This document shows positions 39,146 to 49,756 of a stretch of DNA of 64,000 bases, in pieces. Position numbers and translations under genes: made by a program. Numbering within the stretch: the stretch's first letter is position 1; the number at the start of each line of letters is the position of its first letter. The notes beneath the pieces were generated by a model. That model worked only from the letters and a program-made list of their open reading frames with translations. It ran no database searches and had not been told where the DNA came from. Origin of the DNA: Rhodobacter sp. (GTDB taxonomy: Bacteria; Pseudomonadota; Alphaproteobacteria; Rhodobacterales; Rhodobacteraceae); NCBI GenBank assembly GCA_027484145.1, contig JAIXUH010000012.1, positions 360,765 to 424,764 of the forward strand, given 5' to 3'.

Positions 39146-40149
39146 CCTGGGGCCTTGGGTGCCTCCAGCCCCAGATGCCGCCAGCTTTTGTTCGTCAGCA
39201 TCCGGCCCCGTGGCGTGCGTTGCAGCAGGCCCTGTTGCAACAGATAGGGCTCGATCACCTCCTCGATCGCATCCCGCGCCTCGGACAAGGCAGCCGAGAT
39301 GGTTTCCACCCCCACCGGCCCGCCACCATAATTCTCGGCCAACAGCGACAGATACCGCCGGTCAGCCCCATCCAGCCCCAGATGATCGACCCCCAGCCGC
39401 GTCAGCGCCCGGTCGGCCAAGGCCCGGCTGACCAGTCCGCCCTCTTCCACCATCGCAAAGTCCACCACCCGGCGCAGCAACCGCCCGGCAATCCGCGGCG
39501 TGCCGCGCGCGCGCCGCGCAATCTCGCGGCACCCGTCCGAGGCCGCCTGCACGCCCAACAACCGCGCACCACGGGTGACAATCTCGTGCAACTCATCCTC
39601 GGTATAGAACTCCAGCCGGGTCGGTATCCCAAACCGGTCCCGGAGCGGCGTGGTCAACAGCCCAAGGCGCGTGGTCGCCCCGACCAGCGTAAAGGGTTGC
39701 AGATCAATCCGCACTGTCCGCGCGGCAGGCCCTTCGCCAATCACCAGATCCAGCGCGAAATCCTCCATCGCCGGATAGAGCACCTCCTCAACCACGGGTG
39801 ACAGGCGGTGAATCTCGTCGATGAACAGCACATCGCGCGGCTCTAGGTTGGTCAGGATCGCCGCCAGATCACCCGGTTTCGCCAGCACCGGGCCGGACGT
39901 CATGCGGAACCCCACCCCCAACTCGCGCGCCATGATCTGCGCCAAAGTGGTCTTGCCCAGACCGGGCGGGCCGTGAAACAGCGTATGGTCCATCGCCTCG
40001 CCCCGCATCCGCGCGGCCTCGATGAACACCCGCAAGTTGGCCCGCGCCTCGTGCTGGCCGATGAACTCGTCCAGCCCCTTGGGCCGCAGGGCGCGGTCAG
40101 CATCCTCGGGCAGCTTGTCGGGGCGCAAGGCGGGGTCTGGTTCAAACAT
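39121..40149 (-). CDS. ruvB: Holliday junction branch migration ATPase RuvB
   Basis: 342 residues. Walker A is GPPGLGKT, Walker B is DVLFIDEIH, and sensor regions [10 protein letters not shown] and RDRFGIP follow. The AAA-plus core and winged-helix C-terminus (RTPRGRMLT) are intact. It drives branch migration with RuvA. The ATG at 40149 gives [10 protein letters not shown]; an in-frame GTG two codons upstream is possible. It is the third gene of ruvC-ruvA-ruvB, separated from ruvA by 54 bp. Confidence 0.97.
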   Translation of the reverse strand: MFEPDPALRPDKLPEDADRALRPKGLDEFIGQHEARANLRVFIEAARMRGEAMDHTLFHGPPGLGKTTLAQIMARELGVGFRMTSGPVLAKPGDLAAILTNLEPRDVLFIDEIHRLSPVVEEVLYPAMEDFALDLVIGEGPAARTVRIDLQPFTLVGATTRLGLLTTPLRDRFGIPTRLEFYTEDELHEIVTRGARLLGVQAASDGCREIARRARGTPRIAGRLLRRVVDFAMVEEGGLVSRALADRALTRLGVDHLGLDGADRRYLSLLAENYGGGPVGVETISAALSEARDAIEEVIEPYLLQQGLLQRTPRGRMLTNKSWRHLGLEAPKAPGQADLFEG

Positions 40150-40203
40150 GGGCACAGGTTCCTTGGGCCACCCCGGTTTGGCAAGCAGTCAGAACGCGGG
40201 CCA

Positions 40204-40884
40204 TCACGTCTTGGGCGCCAAAAGCTTCAGCGCGCGGCGGATCAGATGCGCCGTCTCCGCCCCCGGCTCTTCACCCGCCACCGTTGCCACCGCTTGCGCG
40301 GCATCGCCCTGCGAATAGCCAAGGTTCAACAGCGCCGACAGCGCATCAGCCGTGAACGACGCGCGCTGTCTGGCCCCGTCATCCGCCTTGGCCCGCCGCG
40401 GGGCAGGCGCGGGTGCCGCTGCCTCAATCACAACGTCATCAGCCTCGGCCCGCGCCGATAGCGATACCCCCGCCGCCATCAGCGACGGTGCCTTTGACTT
40501 CAGCTCAAGGATCACACGCTGCGCCAGCTTTGGCCCAACGCCCGGCGCTGCCTGGACCGCACGGGCATCGCCCAGCGTGATTGCGCGCGCCACACCTTCG
40601 GCCCCCAGCGTGCCCAGCACTGCCATCGAGGCCTTGGCCCCCACCCCCTGCACCGTCATCAAGAGCTTGTGCCACTCTTTCTCCAGCATGGTGGGAAAGC
40701 CGAACAGTTGCAGCAGATCCTCGCGCACCAAAAGATCGGTATAAAGCGACACCGCCTCACCCAACCCCGGCAGGCCCGCCATGGTGCGGTCACTGACATA
40801 GACGATATAGCCCACGCCGCGCACATCGATCAGCACATTGTCCGACCCACGCCAATCCAGCCGCCCCGAAATCTTGCCAATCAT
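40204..40884 (-). CDS. ruvA: Holliday junction branch migration subunit RuvA
   Basis: 226 residues. The OB-fold N-terminus ([31 protein letters not shown]) and two HhH motifs ([17 protein letters not shown] and [14 protein letters not shown]) are present. The C-terminal RuvB-contacting helix domain follows a longer Ala/Pro linker (about 155-175). It binds the four-way junction. The start overlaps the ruvC stop (ATGA at 40881-40884). Confidence 0.97.
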   Translation of the reverse strand: MIGKISGRLDWRGSDNVLIDVRGVGYIVYVSDRTMAGLPGLGEAVSLYTDLLVREDLLQLFGFPTMLEKEWHKLLMTVQGVGAKASMAVLGTLGAEGVARAITLGDARAVQAAPGVGPKLAQRVILELKSKAPSLMAAGVSLSARAEADDVVIEAAAPAPAPRRAKADDGARQRASFTADALSALLNLGYSQGDAAQAVATVAGEEPGAETAHLIRRALKLLAPKT

Positions 40885-41393
40885 CCCGCAGCCCTTTTCA
40901 GCGCCGCTTGCAACCGACCCGCCGATTGCAGATGATGCGCGTGGCAAATCGCAATCGCCAGCGCATCGGCCGCATCAGCCCCGGCAATCACCACCCCCGG
41001 CAGATGCAGCCGCACCATATGGTCGACCTGCACCTTGGCCGCATGGCCCACGCCCACCACCGTTTTCTTCACGGCATTTGGCGCATATTCCCCAACGTCG
41101 ATTCCGGCCTGCGCGGGCACCAAAAGTGCTATGCCCCGCGCCTGCCCCAGCTTCAGCGTGGCCACGGCGTCCTTGTTCACGAACGTATGCTCCACCGCCG
41201 CCGCATCCGGGGCATAGCTGCGCACCACTTCCGTCAATTGGCTGTGCAGGGAACACAGGCGATGCGCCAGATTCCCCTCGCTCCCGTCGGAATGACAAAT
41301 GCCATTGGCCACATGGGTGATGCGCGCGCCAATCACGTCGATCACCCCCCAGCCAAGGTTCCGCAACCCCGGGTCAATGCCCAGCACGCGCAT
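40881..41393 (-). CDS. ruvC: Holliday junction endonuclease RuvC
   Basis: 170 residues, RNase H-like fold. Asp7 ([12 protein letters not shown]), Glu68 (AVEHTFVN) and the terminal acidic pair in [15 protein letters not shown] form the metal site. It cleaves junctions symmetrically. The start at 41393 gives the canonical MRVLGIDPG; the frame upstream lacks homology. It is first of the overlapping ruvCAB operon. Confidence 0.97.
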   Translation of the reverse strand: MRVLGIDPGLRNLGWGVIDVIGARITHVANGICHSDGSEGNLAHRLCSLHSQLTEVVRSYAPDAAAVEHTFVNKDAVATLKLGQARGIALLVPAQAGIDVGEYAPNAVKKTVVGVGHAAKVQVDHMVRLHLPGVVIAGADAADALAIAICHAHHLQSAGRLQAALKRAAG

Positions 41394-41598
41394 ACCTGCC
41401 CCTTTTCTTCGTTTTTTCCGAAGTAGCACGAAAAGGGAACATTCGCCAAGCGCAATCCAAAAGACTGGCCGCAAGGCGGCAAACCTGTTGCCAACAGCCC
41501 CCACGCGCATTATGCAGCCGCAGAAACCGACCTGTTGGCAATCGTTCCCGACCAAAACGCCAACCAGCCCGGAACACCCAGAAAATCATGACCAAATT

Positions 41599-41613
41599 AT
41601 GGCAAACTGCCAT
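41599..41613. promoter_or_regulatory. Perfect dyad upstream of DUF1127
   Basis: ATGGCA and TGCCAT are a perfect inverted repeat with a 3-nt spacer, about 36 nt before the candidate -35 element. Possible operator; no regulator known. Confidence 0.4.
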
Positions 41614-41648
41614 GCGCGTGCTGCATGGCGGCCTTGTCCGGGCACAGC

Positions 41649-41676
41649 TTGCTTTGCACATGCAGCACGATTATCT
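41649..41676 (+). promoter_or_regulatory. Candidate promoter of the DUF1127 gene
   Basis: TTGCTT and TTATCT are spaced 16 bp apart, about 57 nt before the start codon. Confidence 0.4.
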
Positions 41677-41732
41677 GGCCGTGTAAGGGCAAGGTTGCCC
41701 GCATGTTAAGCAGTTTAAAAAGGAATACCGCC

Positions 41733-41936
41733 ATGGCTGCCTATGAGACGTCACGCCCGGCGCCGTTTGGCGCCATCTCGATCTTCCGCGCCATTCAGGG
41801 TGTCGGCTCCGCCTTTGATACCCTTGCCGCATGGAATGACGCCCGCGTCACCCGCAAGGCGCTGTCCAAACTGTCGGACCGCGAGCTTGACGATATCGGC
41901 CTGTGCCGTGGTGACATCGAGATGATCGGCCGCTGA
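41733..41936 (+). CDS. DUF1127 small protein
   Basis: 67 residues. The C-terminal ALSKLSDRELDDIGLCRGDIE is the DUF1127 signature. These short Arg-rich proteins bind RNA or ProQ-like targets in some alphaproteobacteria and are often stress-regulated; a role here is not shown. AAGGA lies 8 nt before the ATG. It is monocistronic, with its own terminator. Confidence 0.9.
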   Translation: MAAYETSRPAPFGAISIFRAIQGVGSAFDTLAAWNDARVTRKALSKLSDRELDDIGLCRGDIEMIGR

Positions 41937-41962
41937 TCCGCACAAAGACGACGAACGAACCG

Positions 41963-41994
41963 GGCCGCCTCGCAGCAATGCGGGCGGCCTTTTG
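41963..41994 (+). terminator. Rho-independent terminator of the DUF1127 gene
   Basis: GGCCGCC and GGCGGCC with an inner CGC/GCG pair form a near-perfect stem, followed by TTTT, 26 nt after the stop. Confidence 0.9.
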
Positions 41995-42084
41995 GTTTGG
42001 ATCAACGCTTAATCAGACTGCGCACGTGCGTCGTAAGACAGGGGGGCGCATCGCCCCAACCCGGCGCTTCATCCGCCAGGTGCT

Positions 42085-42450
42085 TTATCCGTAGGTGCGG
42101 ACCAGTTCAGTGATCTTGGCCGAAACCGCCAGCGTGACCGGGTCAGCCTGCATCAGCCAGCCGCCAATGCGGTCAAATCCCTGACCTTCCAGCAGACGGG
42201 CCACACGGTCGTCATAGGCTTGCGCGCCCAAATGATGCAGAAAGATCGCCTTCAGCAGGGTACCACAGATCAGCAGCGCCAGAACCGGGCGCACGAGAGG
42301 AACCCGCAGACGGTTGAGACGCCGGCGATTGACTTTTGTGTAAAAGGAACGGCCCAGCGTGCCATCGGCCTCAAAGCCGAACCCCTTCGAGCGTGCCTTT
42401 TCGATCCGCGCGATGCGGCTGTTAAATTCTGCAATACTCGGGTCGGACAT
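42085..42450 (-). CDS. Small hypothetical membrane protein
   Basis: 121 residues. SIAEFNSRIARIEKARSKGFGFEADGTLG opens a basic cytoplasmic N-terminus. One helix follows (about 51-71, PLVRPVLALLICGTLLKAIFL). The C-terminal VARLLEGQGFDRIGGWLMQADPVTLAVSAKITEL is probably periplasmic. It looks like a conserved Rhodobacteraceae hypothetical protein. The start at 42450 begins with MSDPS. Confidence 0.65.
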   Translation of the reverse strand: MSDPSIAEFNSRIARIEKARSKGFGFEADGTLGRSFYTKVNRRRLNRLRVPLVRPVLALLICGTLLKAIFLHHLGAQAYDDRVARLLEGQGFDRIGGWLMQADPVTLAVSAKITELVRTYG

Positions 42451-42546
42451 ATCAAATGCTCCTAAGACCGACCCCCACCTATCCATCTGATATGGTCTAA
42501 ATGTGGCGCAATTTGGGCATTTGGATAGGGTCTGCAGAATTTTGCC

Positions 42547-43434
42547 CTATTTGCGACGCAGCACCAAGGTGGACCACTCGCCAATATCGTCGCGCGACTG
42601 CAACTCATGCCCCGCGTCCAGATAGGCGGCGGTCACAGCTTCGGCCTGAACCACCAGCAGCCCCGACAGGATGGCAAGGCCGCCGGGCGCCAGATGCCGC
42701 GCAACATCGGGCGCAAGCTCGATCAGCGGGCCTTTCAGGATGTTGGCAAAGATCAGGTCAAAGGGGGCCGTCGCCGCAATCTTCGGGTGGGCAAACCCGG
42801 CCGCTTCAAGGCAGGCAATCCGCCCCTCCAGCCCGTTGATCGCCACATTGGCCACCGCCACATCCACCGCGACCTGGTCAATGTCACTGGCGATCACGGT
42901 GGCATCCGGGCAAACCGACGCCGCCGCCATGGCCAACACCGCTGTGCCGCAACCGATGTCGGCCACACAGGCCGGGCGGAACCCCGCCTCGAACAGCCGG
43001 TCAAAGGCGCGCAGACACCCCAGTGTGGTGCCATGGTGCCCGGTGCCAAAGGCCACGGTCGCTTCGATCTGCAAGGCCACCCGGCCCGGCTGCTGCAAGA
43101 CCTCAGGCACCTTGTCGGCATCATGGCTGCCAAAGACGAAGAACCGCCCCGCATCCACCGGCGACAATTCGCGCCGCACCTTGGCCACCCAGTCAATCTC
43201 GGGAATTTCCGACAGCGCAAAGGGCTTGGCGTCAAAGGCCATGGCCAACAGATCCAGCACCATCTCGCTTGGCTTTTCGAGGAAGTAGGCCCCCACTTCC
43301 CACAGTCCCGAACCATCCTCGATCTCGAACACGCCCACGCCCGTGGGTTCCGGGTCCATCTTTTCCATCGCCTCGGCAAGGGCCTCGGCGGCGTCCTCTC
43401 CGGTCAGGGTGGTCAGGGCGGAATAGGTGGGCAT
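42547..43434 (-). CDS. prmA: Ribosomal protein L11 methyltransferase PrmA
   Basis: 295 residues. SAM motif I is VADIGCGTAVLAMAA, and NILKGPLIELAPDVARHL includes the NxLxxPL catalytic-type motif of PrmA. GTGHHGTTLGCL is also conserved. It trimethylates L11. The start at 43434 (MPTYSALTTLTG) is chosen over an upstream in-frame one, which would add 11 unrelated residues. An FAD-reductase gene lies upstream. Confidence 0.9.
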   Translation of the reverse strand: MPTYSALTTLTGEDAAEALAEAMEKMDPEPTGVGVFEIEDGSGLWEVGAYFLEKPSEMVLDLLAMAFDAKPFALSEIPEIDWVAKVRRELSPVDAGRFFVFGSHDADKVPEVLQQPGRVALQIEATVAFGTGHHGTTLGCLRAFDRLFEAGFRPACVADIGCGTAVLAMAAASVCPDATVIASDIDQVAVDVAVANVAINGLEGRIACLEAAGFAHPKIAATAPFDLIFANILKGPLIELAPDVARHLAPGGLAILSGLLVVQAEAVTAAYLDAGHELQSRDDIGEWSTLVLRRK

Positions 43435-43494
43435 CAGGGCACTCCGGGCTTGGCGCGGCAACTGCATGCGGGTTAGCCCCCGCCCGCCCTGCCG

Positions 43495-44649
43495 TCAACC
43501 GCTGCGCCCGGTCAAAACGCGCAGCATCAGCCCGGTCAGGCGGCGCAACCGCACATCGCCATAGTCCAATTCGCCCGACAACACCTCCAGATAGCGGCGC
43601 TGCAACCGGTCAGACGAGGCAAGTAGGTTCAGAAACCGTGGCTGCAACCAAGGGTGATAGACCAGCTTGGCCAGCCACATTGCCCTCGACAACTCGCGCC
43701 GCACCCCCGCCATCCGCGCCTGATACAGCGCCAGCGCCCGGTCCGGTGCGCCCATCCTCAGGGCAATCACCGCCGCCTCGGCAGCCAGTTGCCCCGACCG
43801 CAAGGCCCATGCAATGCCTTCGCCAGTGATCGGGTCCACCAGCCCCGCCGCATCCCCCGCCAAAAGCACATGGTCGCGCCCCGGACTTGGGCGCAACTCG
43901 CCAAACGGCAGATGGTGCCCCTTGATCCGCACCGTGGCCGGGTCAATCCCGCGCGCTGACAGCCAGTCCTGAAAGGACCCCTTCATGTCCGGGCTTTTCG
44001 CCGCAATCCCGCCGATGCCCAAGGTGCGGCCATGCGCCTTGGGAAAGTCCCAGCCATAGCCCCAAGGCGCCGCCGTCATGTCCATGTCGATGCCATCGCC
44101 TGGCAGGCCCGGCACCTCGATCTCCAGCGCAAAGCCCACCCGCGCGGGGTCATGCGCGCGCCCGAACAGCGCCTTGGCCACGGCCGAGTTGATGCCATCC
44201 GCCCCGATCACCACGGGGGCCGCCAGCACGCGGCCATCTGCCAGCGTGACCTGCCCTTCCGCCACGTCGAGCGCGGCAATCCGCTGCCCGCAGCAATCCT
44301 CAACGCCTGCCGCCACCGCCCGCGCCTGCAAGGCCGCGTCCAGACCCACCCGCGTGGTCATGTGAATGGGTGGCGCATCGGTGATCTGGCGCAACACCCG
44401 TGGCCCGGCGGTAAAGCGGATGTGTGTGGTCTGGTGAAACCCGGCCTCGGGCACCCTATCGCCGAAAATGGCGACCAGATGCCCCATCGCCCGCCCGGTC
44501 ACCCCACCGCCACACAACTTGTCGCGCGGAAAGGTGGCGCGGTCGATCAGCGCCACCCGCAAGCCAGCCCTGTGCGCTGTGATCGCCGCCGCAGACCCCG
44601 CAGGGCCCGCGCCGACGACCAGCAGGTCATGGGTCGGCTGAGCAGCCAA
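43495..44649 (-). CDS. Geranylgeranyl reductase family FAD-dependent oxidoreductase
   Basis: 384 residues. The FAD-binding VVGAGPAGSAAA (about 11-22) and LLAGDAAGLVDPITGEGI follow the PHBH/GG-reductase pattern. Also present are PRDKLCGGGVT near residue 42 and PWGYGWDFPK. The family saturates isoprenoid chains, in Rhodobacteraceae often of bacteriochlorophyll or quinone-like lipids; the substrate here is not determined. No photosynthesis genes lie in the window. It lies 6 bp downstream of msrA, probably co-transcribed. Confidence 0.85.
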   Translation of the reverse strand: MAAQPTHDLLVVGAGPAGSAAAITAHRAGLRVALIDRATFPRDKLCGGGVTGRAMGHLVAIFGDRVPEAGFHQTTHIRFTAGPRVLRQITDAPPIHMTTRVGLDAALQARAVAAGVEDCCGQRIAALDVAEGQVTLADGRVLAAPVVIGADGINSAVAKALFGRAHDPARVGFALEIEVPGLPGDGIDMDMTAAPWGYGWDFPKAHGRTLGIGGIAAKSPDMKGSFQDWLSARGIDPATVRIKGHHLPFGELRPSPGRDHVLLAGDAAGLVDPITGEGIAWALRSGQLAAEAAVIALRMGAPDRALALYQARMAGVRRELSRAMWLAKLVYHPWLQPRFLNLLASSDRLQRRYLEVLSGELDYGDVRLRRLTGLMLRVLTGRSG

Positions 44650-44655
44650 GGAAGC

Positions 44656-45330
44656 TCAGGCCGTCATGCCAGCGGCGGTGCTGACCCCGGTGCCAATCGG
44701 GCAGGTCACGCCCGTGCCCCCCACACCGCAATAGCCGTCGGGATTCTTGGCCAGATATTGCTGGTGGTAATCCTCGGCAAAGTAAAAGGTCGGCACCAGC
44801 ACGATCTCGGTGGTGATCGTGCCCTTTCCGGCCTTGGTCAGCGCCGCCTGATAGGCCACCTTGGACGCCACCGCCGCCGCAGCTTGCGCCTCGGTATAGG
44901 TGTAGATGCCGCTGCGATAGGTTGACCCGATGTCATTGCCCTGCCGCATACCCTGCGTCGGATCGTGGTTTTCCCAGAAGTGCTTCAACAACTGCTCATA
45001 GCTGACCACCGCCGGATCAAAGATCACCCGCACCACCTCGTTATGGCCGGTCAGTTGCGTGCAGGTTTCCTTGTAGGTCGGGTTGGGCGTAAAGCCGCCC
45101 GCATAGCCAACCATGGTCAGCCACACGCCCGGCACCTGCCAGAACTTCCGCTCGATCCCCCAGAAACACCCCATGCCGAACATCGCCTCGGCCATGCCCG
45201 CAGGCACGGGCGATTTCAGCGGCAGGCCCGAGACGAAATGCGTCTCGGCTGTTGGCAAAGGTTCGGCCCGGCCCGGCAACGCATCGCGGGGGTCGACCAT
45301 CCGCATCTTGTCTCGGTTCAAGAAGAACAT
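44656..45330 (-). CDS. msrA: Peptide-methionine (S)-S-oxide reductase MsrA
   Basis: 224 residues. The active-site GCFWG (Cys55) lies in [13 protein letters not shown], then [26 protein letters not shown], with [15 protein letters not shown] near the end supplying resolving cysteines. It repairs oxidised methionine in proteins. It leads the FAD-reductase gene by 6 bp on the same strand. Confidence 0.95.
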   Translation of the reverse strand: MFFLNRDKMRMVDPRDALPGRAEPLPTAETHFVSGLPLKSPVPAGMAEAMFGMGCFWGIERKFWQVPGVWLTMVGYAGGFTPNPTYKETCTQLTGHNEVVRVIFDPAVVSYEQLLKHFWENHDPTQGMRQGNDIGSTYRSGIYTYTEAQAAAAVASKVAYQAALTKAGKGTITTEIVLVPTFYFAEDYHQQYLAKNPDGYCGVGGTGVTCPIGTGVSTAAGMTA

Positions 45331-45418
45331 CTCGCACTCCTGCTTGGGTTAGGCCTTTCAATATAGGCGCGCCCTGCCCCGCCTTCCAGTCGCATGGCTT
45401 GATCCGCCTCTTTGCGCG

Positions 45419-46660
45419 TCACGCGGCGGGCGAAGGCCGCGCCGCAATGCCGCCGAAAATCGTCTCATACCCCGGTTCCGGGTTGCGCGGGATCAAAAGC
45501 GCCAGCAGCAACGCCACCAGCGCCATTACCGCCCCCATCACGAACACATAATCCGGCGACGTGGCCCACAGATAGCCCAAAAGCGCGGGCAGAAACACCG
45601 CCGCGATATGGTTGATCGTAAAGGCCACGGCAGCGGTCGGCGCAATATCGGCGGGGTCTGCAATCTTTTGGAAATAGGTTTTCAGCGCAAAGGACAGCGC
45701 AAAGAACATCTGATCCAGCACATACAGGCCCCCCGCGATAATCAGCCCCCAGCCAAACCAGTACAGCCCGCCATAGGCCAGAAACACCAGCGTCAGCCCG
45801 ACATATTCGAAGACCATCACATTGCGCTCGCCGAACCGGCCCAAGGCGCGGCCCATCGTCGGGCCTGCCACCATCTGCAGCACATAGTTGATCAGCAACA
45901 GCGCCGTCATTTCCGACACTTTCATGCCGAAGCGTTCCACCATCATGAACCCGGCAAAGACCACGAAAATCTGCCGCCGCGCGCCTGCCATGAACTGCAA
46001 CGCGTAAAACAGCCAATAGCGGCGGCGCAGCACCAACCCCTTGCGCTGCGCATGCGGCCCTTCAAACTGCGGATAGGCCACCAGACAGAACAGCGCGATC
46101 AGCACCGTCAGCCCGCCCGACACCATATAGACGATGTCATAGGTCAGCCCGATCCTGTCCCACAGCAGCACAATCGTGCCATAGGCCGCCAGCGACGCCC
46201 CAGACCCCACTGCCACAAGCCGCCCCAGCACCTGCGGCGCACGGCCCTTTTCAATCCATTGCAACTGCATCGACTGGTTCACCGTCTCGAAATAGTGAAA
46301 CCCGATCGATGACAGCAAGGTCAGCGTCAGAATCCCGCCAAGGCTGGGGAACCACGCCGTCACCGCCGATGCCGCGCCCAACAGCACCAGCATCGCCACG
46401 GCCAGCACCTGTTCGCGGACCATCAGCAATATCGCGATCACCGCCACGGCCAGCAGGCCCGGAACCTCGCGCACAGTATGCAGCCAACCGATCTCGACCC
46501 CGGTAAAGCCCGCCACCTCGATCACAAAGTTGTTCAGCAGCGCCGACCATGTGGCAAATGCCAGCGGCATCGCTACCGCCATCAACAACAGCAGGCTCTC
46601 TGGCCTGCGCCAACGCGGCAGATGCGCCGCCTCATCCAAGGTCATTCGCTGAAACATCAT
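45419..46660 (-). CDS. MFS transporter
   Basis: 413 residues with about 12 membrane helices in two halves; the A-type motif is degenerate. No family-specific substrate signature was recognised. The start is uncertain: ATGs at 46660, 46657 and 46645 are all possible, with a weak AAGG only just before the first. I used 46660. It lies downstream of priA on the same strand, with a 166-bp gap. Confidence 0.8.
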   Translation of the reverse strand: MMFQRMTLDEAAHLPRWRRPESLLLLMAVAMPLAFATWSALLNNFVIEVAGFTGVEIGWLHTVREVPGLLAVAVIAILLMVREQVLAVAMLVLLGAASAVTAWFPSLGGILTLTLLSSIGFHYFETVNQSMQLQWIEKGRAPQVLGRLVAVGSGASLAAYGTIVLLWDRIGLTYDIVYMVSGGLTVLIALFCLVAYPQFEGPHAQRKGLVLRRRYWLFYALQFMAGARRQIFVVFAGFMMVERFGMKVSEMTALLLINYVLQMVAGPTMGRALGRFGERNVMVFEYVGLTLVFLAYGGLYWFGWGLIIAGGLYVLDQMFFALSFALKTYFQKIADPADIAPTAAVAFTINHIAAVFLPALLGYLWATSPDYVFVMGAVMALVALLLALLIPRNPEPGYETIFGGIAARPSPAA

Positions 46661-46826
46661 CCTTGGGTGATACGCCAAGGGGCCTTTCGCCGCGAGTGTG
46701 GAATTGTAACGGGGACAATCACGCGGGCGCGCACCCTCCGGGCGGGTGGCTAAGCTGCGGCCTGATGTATGATAACGGCACCGACGCATCTCGTTTTAGG
46801 GCAGGATGCAAATTTTTTTCGACCGC

Positions 46827-49022
46827 TCACATAAAACTTTGCGGATCAATGTCGATCGCCACCCGCATGTTCGTCGGTGGCTTCAACTGCGCCACCCATT
46901 CGGCCAAGGCGGCCTGCAGCGGCACCGATTTGTCGGCCTTGACCAACAGCCGCACCCGATGCCGTCCGCGCACCCGCGCCACCGGGGCGGGGGCCGGGCC
47001 GAACACCTGCGCGCCCACGCGCCGCAACGGCCCATCGCGCCGCGCAAGTTCCCCCGCGAAATCAAAAACCTGCGCCACATCTGGCCCCGACAGGATGATC
47101 CCCGCCATCCGGCCATAGGGCGGCACCCCCGCCATCCGCCGCTCGGCCGCCTCGGCGCGCCAGAACGCTTCCTCATCACCCCCAAGGATCGCGCGGATCA
47201 CCGGATGGTCAGGCTGGTGCGTCTGCAACCACGCCTCGCCCTTCTTTTCGGCCCGCCCCGCACGGCCCGCCACCTGCCGCATCAGTTGAAACGTGCGTTC
47301 CGCCGCGCGCAGGTCAGACCCCTGCAATCCCAGATCGGCGTCGATCACCCCCACCAGCGTCAGCAGCGGAAAGTTGTGCCCCTTGGCCACAATCTGGGTG
47401 CCGATGATAATATCGGCCCCCCCCGCCGCAATCACCCCGATCTGCTCTTTCAGCGCGCGCGCTGACCCGAACAGGTCAGACGACAGCACTGCAAGCCGCG
47501 CCTCGGGAAACCGCGCAGCGACTTCTTCGGCCAACCGTTCCACCCCCGGCCCCACGGCGGCCATCCGCCCCTCGACCTTGCAGGTCGGGCAGGCCAGCGG
47601 CACCGGTTTGGTGGCCCCGCACTGATGGCAGACCAACCGCTTCAGGAACCGGTGCTCGACCATCCGCGCATCGCAATGATCGCAGCCGATCTGGTTGCCG
47701 CAGGCCCGGCAAAGGGTGACGGGCGCAAAACCACGGCGGTTCAGGAACAACAGGCTCTGCTCGCCCTTCTCGGTCCGCGCCGTCACCTCTGCCGCCAGCT
47801 TGGCCGAAATCCAGCGATCCGCGGGCAGGTTTTCACCCCGCATGTCAATGGTGTGCATCGCAGGCATCTCGGCCACGCCATAACGCGCGCCCAGATCCAG
47901 CCGCGCATATTTGCCCGCCTCGACATTGGCCCAAGTCTCTAGGCTGGGCGTCGCACTGGCCAGCACCACAGCGCACCCCGAAATCGCCCCGCGCAACACG
48001 GCCATGTCACGGGCGTTATACAGCACCCCTTCTTCCTGCTTGTAGGAGGTGTCGTGCTCCTCATCGACGACGATCAGCCCAAGGTCCTGAAACGGCAGGA
48101 ACAGCGCAGACCGCGCGCCCACCACCAGCCCGGCCCCGCCTTCCGAAACCATCCGCCACAGCCGTCGGCGTTCGGTCATCGTCACGCCCGAATGCCATTC
48201 GGCAGGCCGCGCGCCGAACCGCCCCTCAACCCGAGTCAGAAAGTCCGCCGTCAGCGCGATTTCAGGCAGAAGCACCAGCGCCTGCCGCCCCGCCCGCAGG
48301 CATTCGGCCACCGCCTCAAGGTACACTTCCGTCTTGCCCGACCCTGTCACGCCCTTCAGCAGCGTGCAGGAATACCCACCCTGCGCCACCGCTGCCACCA
48401 GCGCATCGCCCGCCGCGACCTGATCGCCCACCAGATGCCCCGCCCCCGCAGGCTTCAACGGCGGATAGGGCGTGTCCTTGGGCGCATCCTCTTCGGCCAG
48501 CACCCCCAGCTTGACCAAGCCCTTCACGACCGACGCACCACACCCTGCAGCTTCGGTCAATTCGGCCATGGTCACTGCCGCACCGCCATAATCGCGCAAC
48601 GCCTCGATCACCCGGTGGCGCGCGTCGGTCAGGCTGTTGGGCACGGGCCCTGCCAGCCGCAGCACCCGCCGCGTCGCCGGCCCCTCGCCCAGCCCCGGCG
48701 CACGGGTGGCAAGGCGCAGCATCGCGGGCAAAGGCGTCAGCGTATAATCCGCCGCCCGCGCCAGAAAGGCGCGCAACTCACCCCGCATCGGGCGCGCCTC
48801 CAGCACCCGGGCAATCGGGCGCACACGGGCCGGATCAAACTTCCCCTCGCCCACGCCCCAGACCACACCCAACACACGGCGCGGCCCCAAGGGCACCTCG
48901 ACGAAATCGCCATCGCCACAGCCACCCTCGGGCGCCTTGTAATCCAGCACGCGGCCAAGAGGTTCCGTCGTCAGCACGCCAACGATCTGCCCCTCGGAAT
49001 AGACCCGATCCGCCACGTGCAT
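46827..49022 (-). CDS. priA: Primosomal protein N' (replication restart helicase PriA)
   Basis: 731 residues. A 3'-DNA-binding domain opens it; Walker A is [15 protein letters not shown] is the Walker B, and [11 protein letters not shown] leads to the zinc-binding region ([24 protein letters not shown]). [16 protein letters not shown] motifs are present ([15 protein letters not shown]). It restarts collapsed forks. The ATG at 49022 follows AGGAAAGGG; the frame extends upstream into the transaldolase region but without homology. It is divergent from the transaldolase gene at 49093. Confidence 0.95.
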   Translation of the reverse strand: MHVADRVYSEGQIVGVLTTEPLGRVLDYKAPEGGCGDGDFVEVPLGPRRVLGVVWGVGEGKFDPARVRPIARVLEARPMRGELRAFLARAADYTLTPLPAMLRLATRAPGLGEGPATRRVLRLAGPVPNSLTDARHRVIEALRDYGGAAVTMAELTEAAGCGASVVKGLVKLGVLAEEDAPKDTPYPPLKPAGAGHLVGDQVAAGDALVAAVAQGGYSCTLLKGVTGSGKTEVYLEAVAECLRAGRQALVLLPEIALTADFLTRVEGRFGARPAEWHSGVTMTERRRLWRMVSEGGAGLVVGARSALFLPFQDLGLIVVDEEHDTSYKQEEGVLYNARDMAVLRGAISGCAVVLASATPSLETWANVEAGKYARLDLGARYGVAEMPAMHTIDMRGENLPADRWISAKLAAEVTARTEKGEQSLLFLNRRGFAPVTLCRACGNQIGCDHCDARMVEHRFLKRLVCHQCGATKPVPLACPTCKVEGRMAAVGPGVERLAEEVAARFPEARLAVLSSDLFGSARALKEQIGVIAAGGADIIIGTQIVAKGHNFPLLTLVGVIDADLGLQGSDLRAAERTFQLMRQVAGRAGRAEKKGEAWLQTHQPDHPVIRAILGGDEEAFWRAEAAERRMAGVPPYGRMAGIILSGPDVAQVFDFAGELARRDGPLRRVGAQVFGPAPAPVARVRGRHRVRLLVKADKSVPLQAALAEWVAQLKPPTNMRVAIDIDPQSFM

Positions 49023-49092
49023 CCCTTTCCTAAGACCGTCCTTTGGGGTAAACCCCCCCCGAACCCCCCGCAACCCATCCAAGGACGCGCCG

Positions 49093-49746
49093 ATGAAATT
49101 CTTTGTGGATACCGCCGATGTCGCGGCAATTGCCGAACTCAACGATCTGGGCATGGTGGATGGCGTTACAACCAACCCATCGCTGATCCTGAAATCCGGG
49201 CGTGACATCATCGAAGTCACCAAGGAAATCTGCTCCATCGTCTCGGGCCCCGTCTCGGCCGAAGTGGTGGCGCTGACCTCGGATGAAATGATTGCCGAAG
49301 GCCGCAAGCTGGCCGCCATCGCGCCCAACATCGCCGTCAAGGTGCCGCTGACATGGGACGGCCTGAAAACCTGCAAGGTCCTGTCGGGCGAAGGCTTCAT
49401 GGTGAACGTGACCCTGTGCTTCAGCGTCAATCAGGCCATCCTTGCCGCCAAGGCCGGGGCCACCTTCATCTCGCCCTTCGTCGGTCGTCTCGATGATATC
49501 AACCTCGATGGGATGGAGCTGATCGGCGACATCCGTCAGGTCTATGACAACTACGCCTTCAAGACCCAGATCCTTGCCGCCTCGATCCGCAGCGCCAACC
49601 ATGTGTCGCAATGCGCGCTGATGGGCGCCGACGTGATGACCGCCCCGCCGAACGTCATCAAGGCGATGGCCAGCCATGTGCTGACCGACAAGGGCCTTGA
49701 CCAGTTCATGAAAGACTGGGCGAAAACCGGCCAGAAAATCCTGTAA
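49093..49746 (+). CDS. Fructose-6-phosphate aldolase / transaldolase family protein
   Basis: 217 residues, TIM barrel. FVDTADV (Asp6), VTTNPSLI and VKVPLTWDG (Schiff-base Lys83) are the hallmarks of the short TalC/Fsa group. It acts on C3/C4 aldol transfer in the pentose-phosphate pathway or, as FSA, on fructose-6-phosphate. Which activity dominates cannot be told by motif alone. The start is close to priA on the opposite strand, with 70 bp between, including a C-rich run at 49051-49067. Confidence 0.9.
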   Translation: MKFFVDTADVAAIAELNDLGMVDGVTTNPSLILKSGRDIIEVTKEICSIVSGPVSAEVVALTSDEMIAEGRKLAAIAPNIAVKVPLTWDGLKTCKVLSGEGFMVNVTLCFSVNQAILAAKAGATFISPFVGRLDDINLDGMELIGDIRQVYDNYAFKTQILAASIRSANHVSQCALMGADVMTAPPNVIKAMASHVLTDKGLDQFMKDWAKTGQKIL

Positions 49747-49756
49747 CCAGAAAAAC

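Larger units (their letters stand above)
41394..41732. other. Intergenic stretch between ruvC and the DUF1127 gene
   Basis: 339 bp with no supported gene. It holds a 6-bp dyad CTGTTG-C-CAACAG (41485-41497), an ATGGCA-AAC-TGCCAT dyad (41599-41613), a candidate promoter (41649-41676), and a GGGCAA-GG-TTGCCC dyad (41687-41700) in the DUF1127 leader. Confidence 0.5.

Noticed and set aside
49051..49067. C-rich run between priA and the transaldolase gene as a special element
   Set aside because: A short homopolymer-like run without symmetry; too little to support a feature beyond a note.
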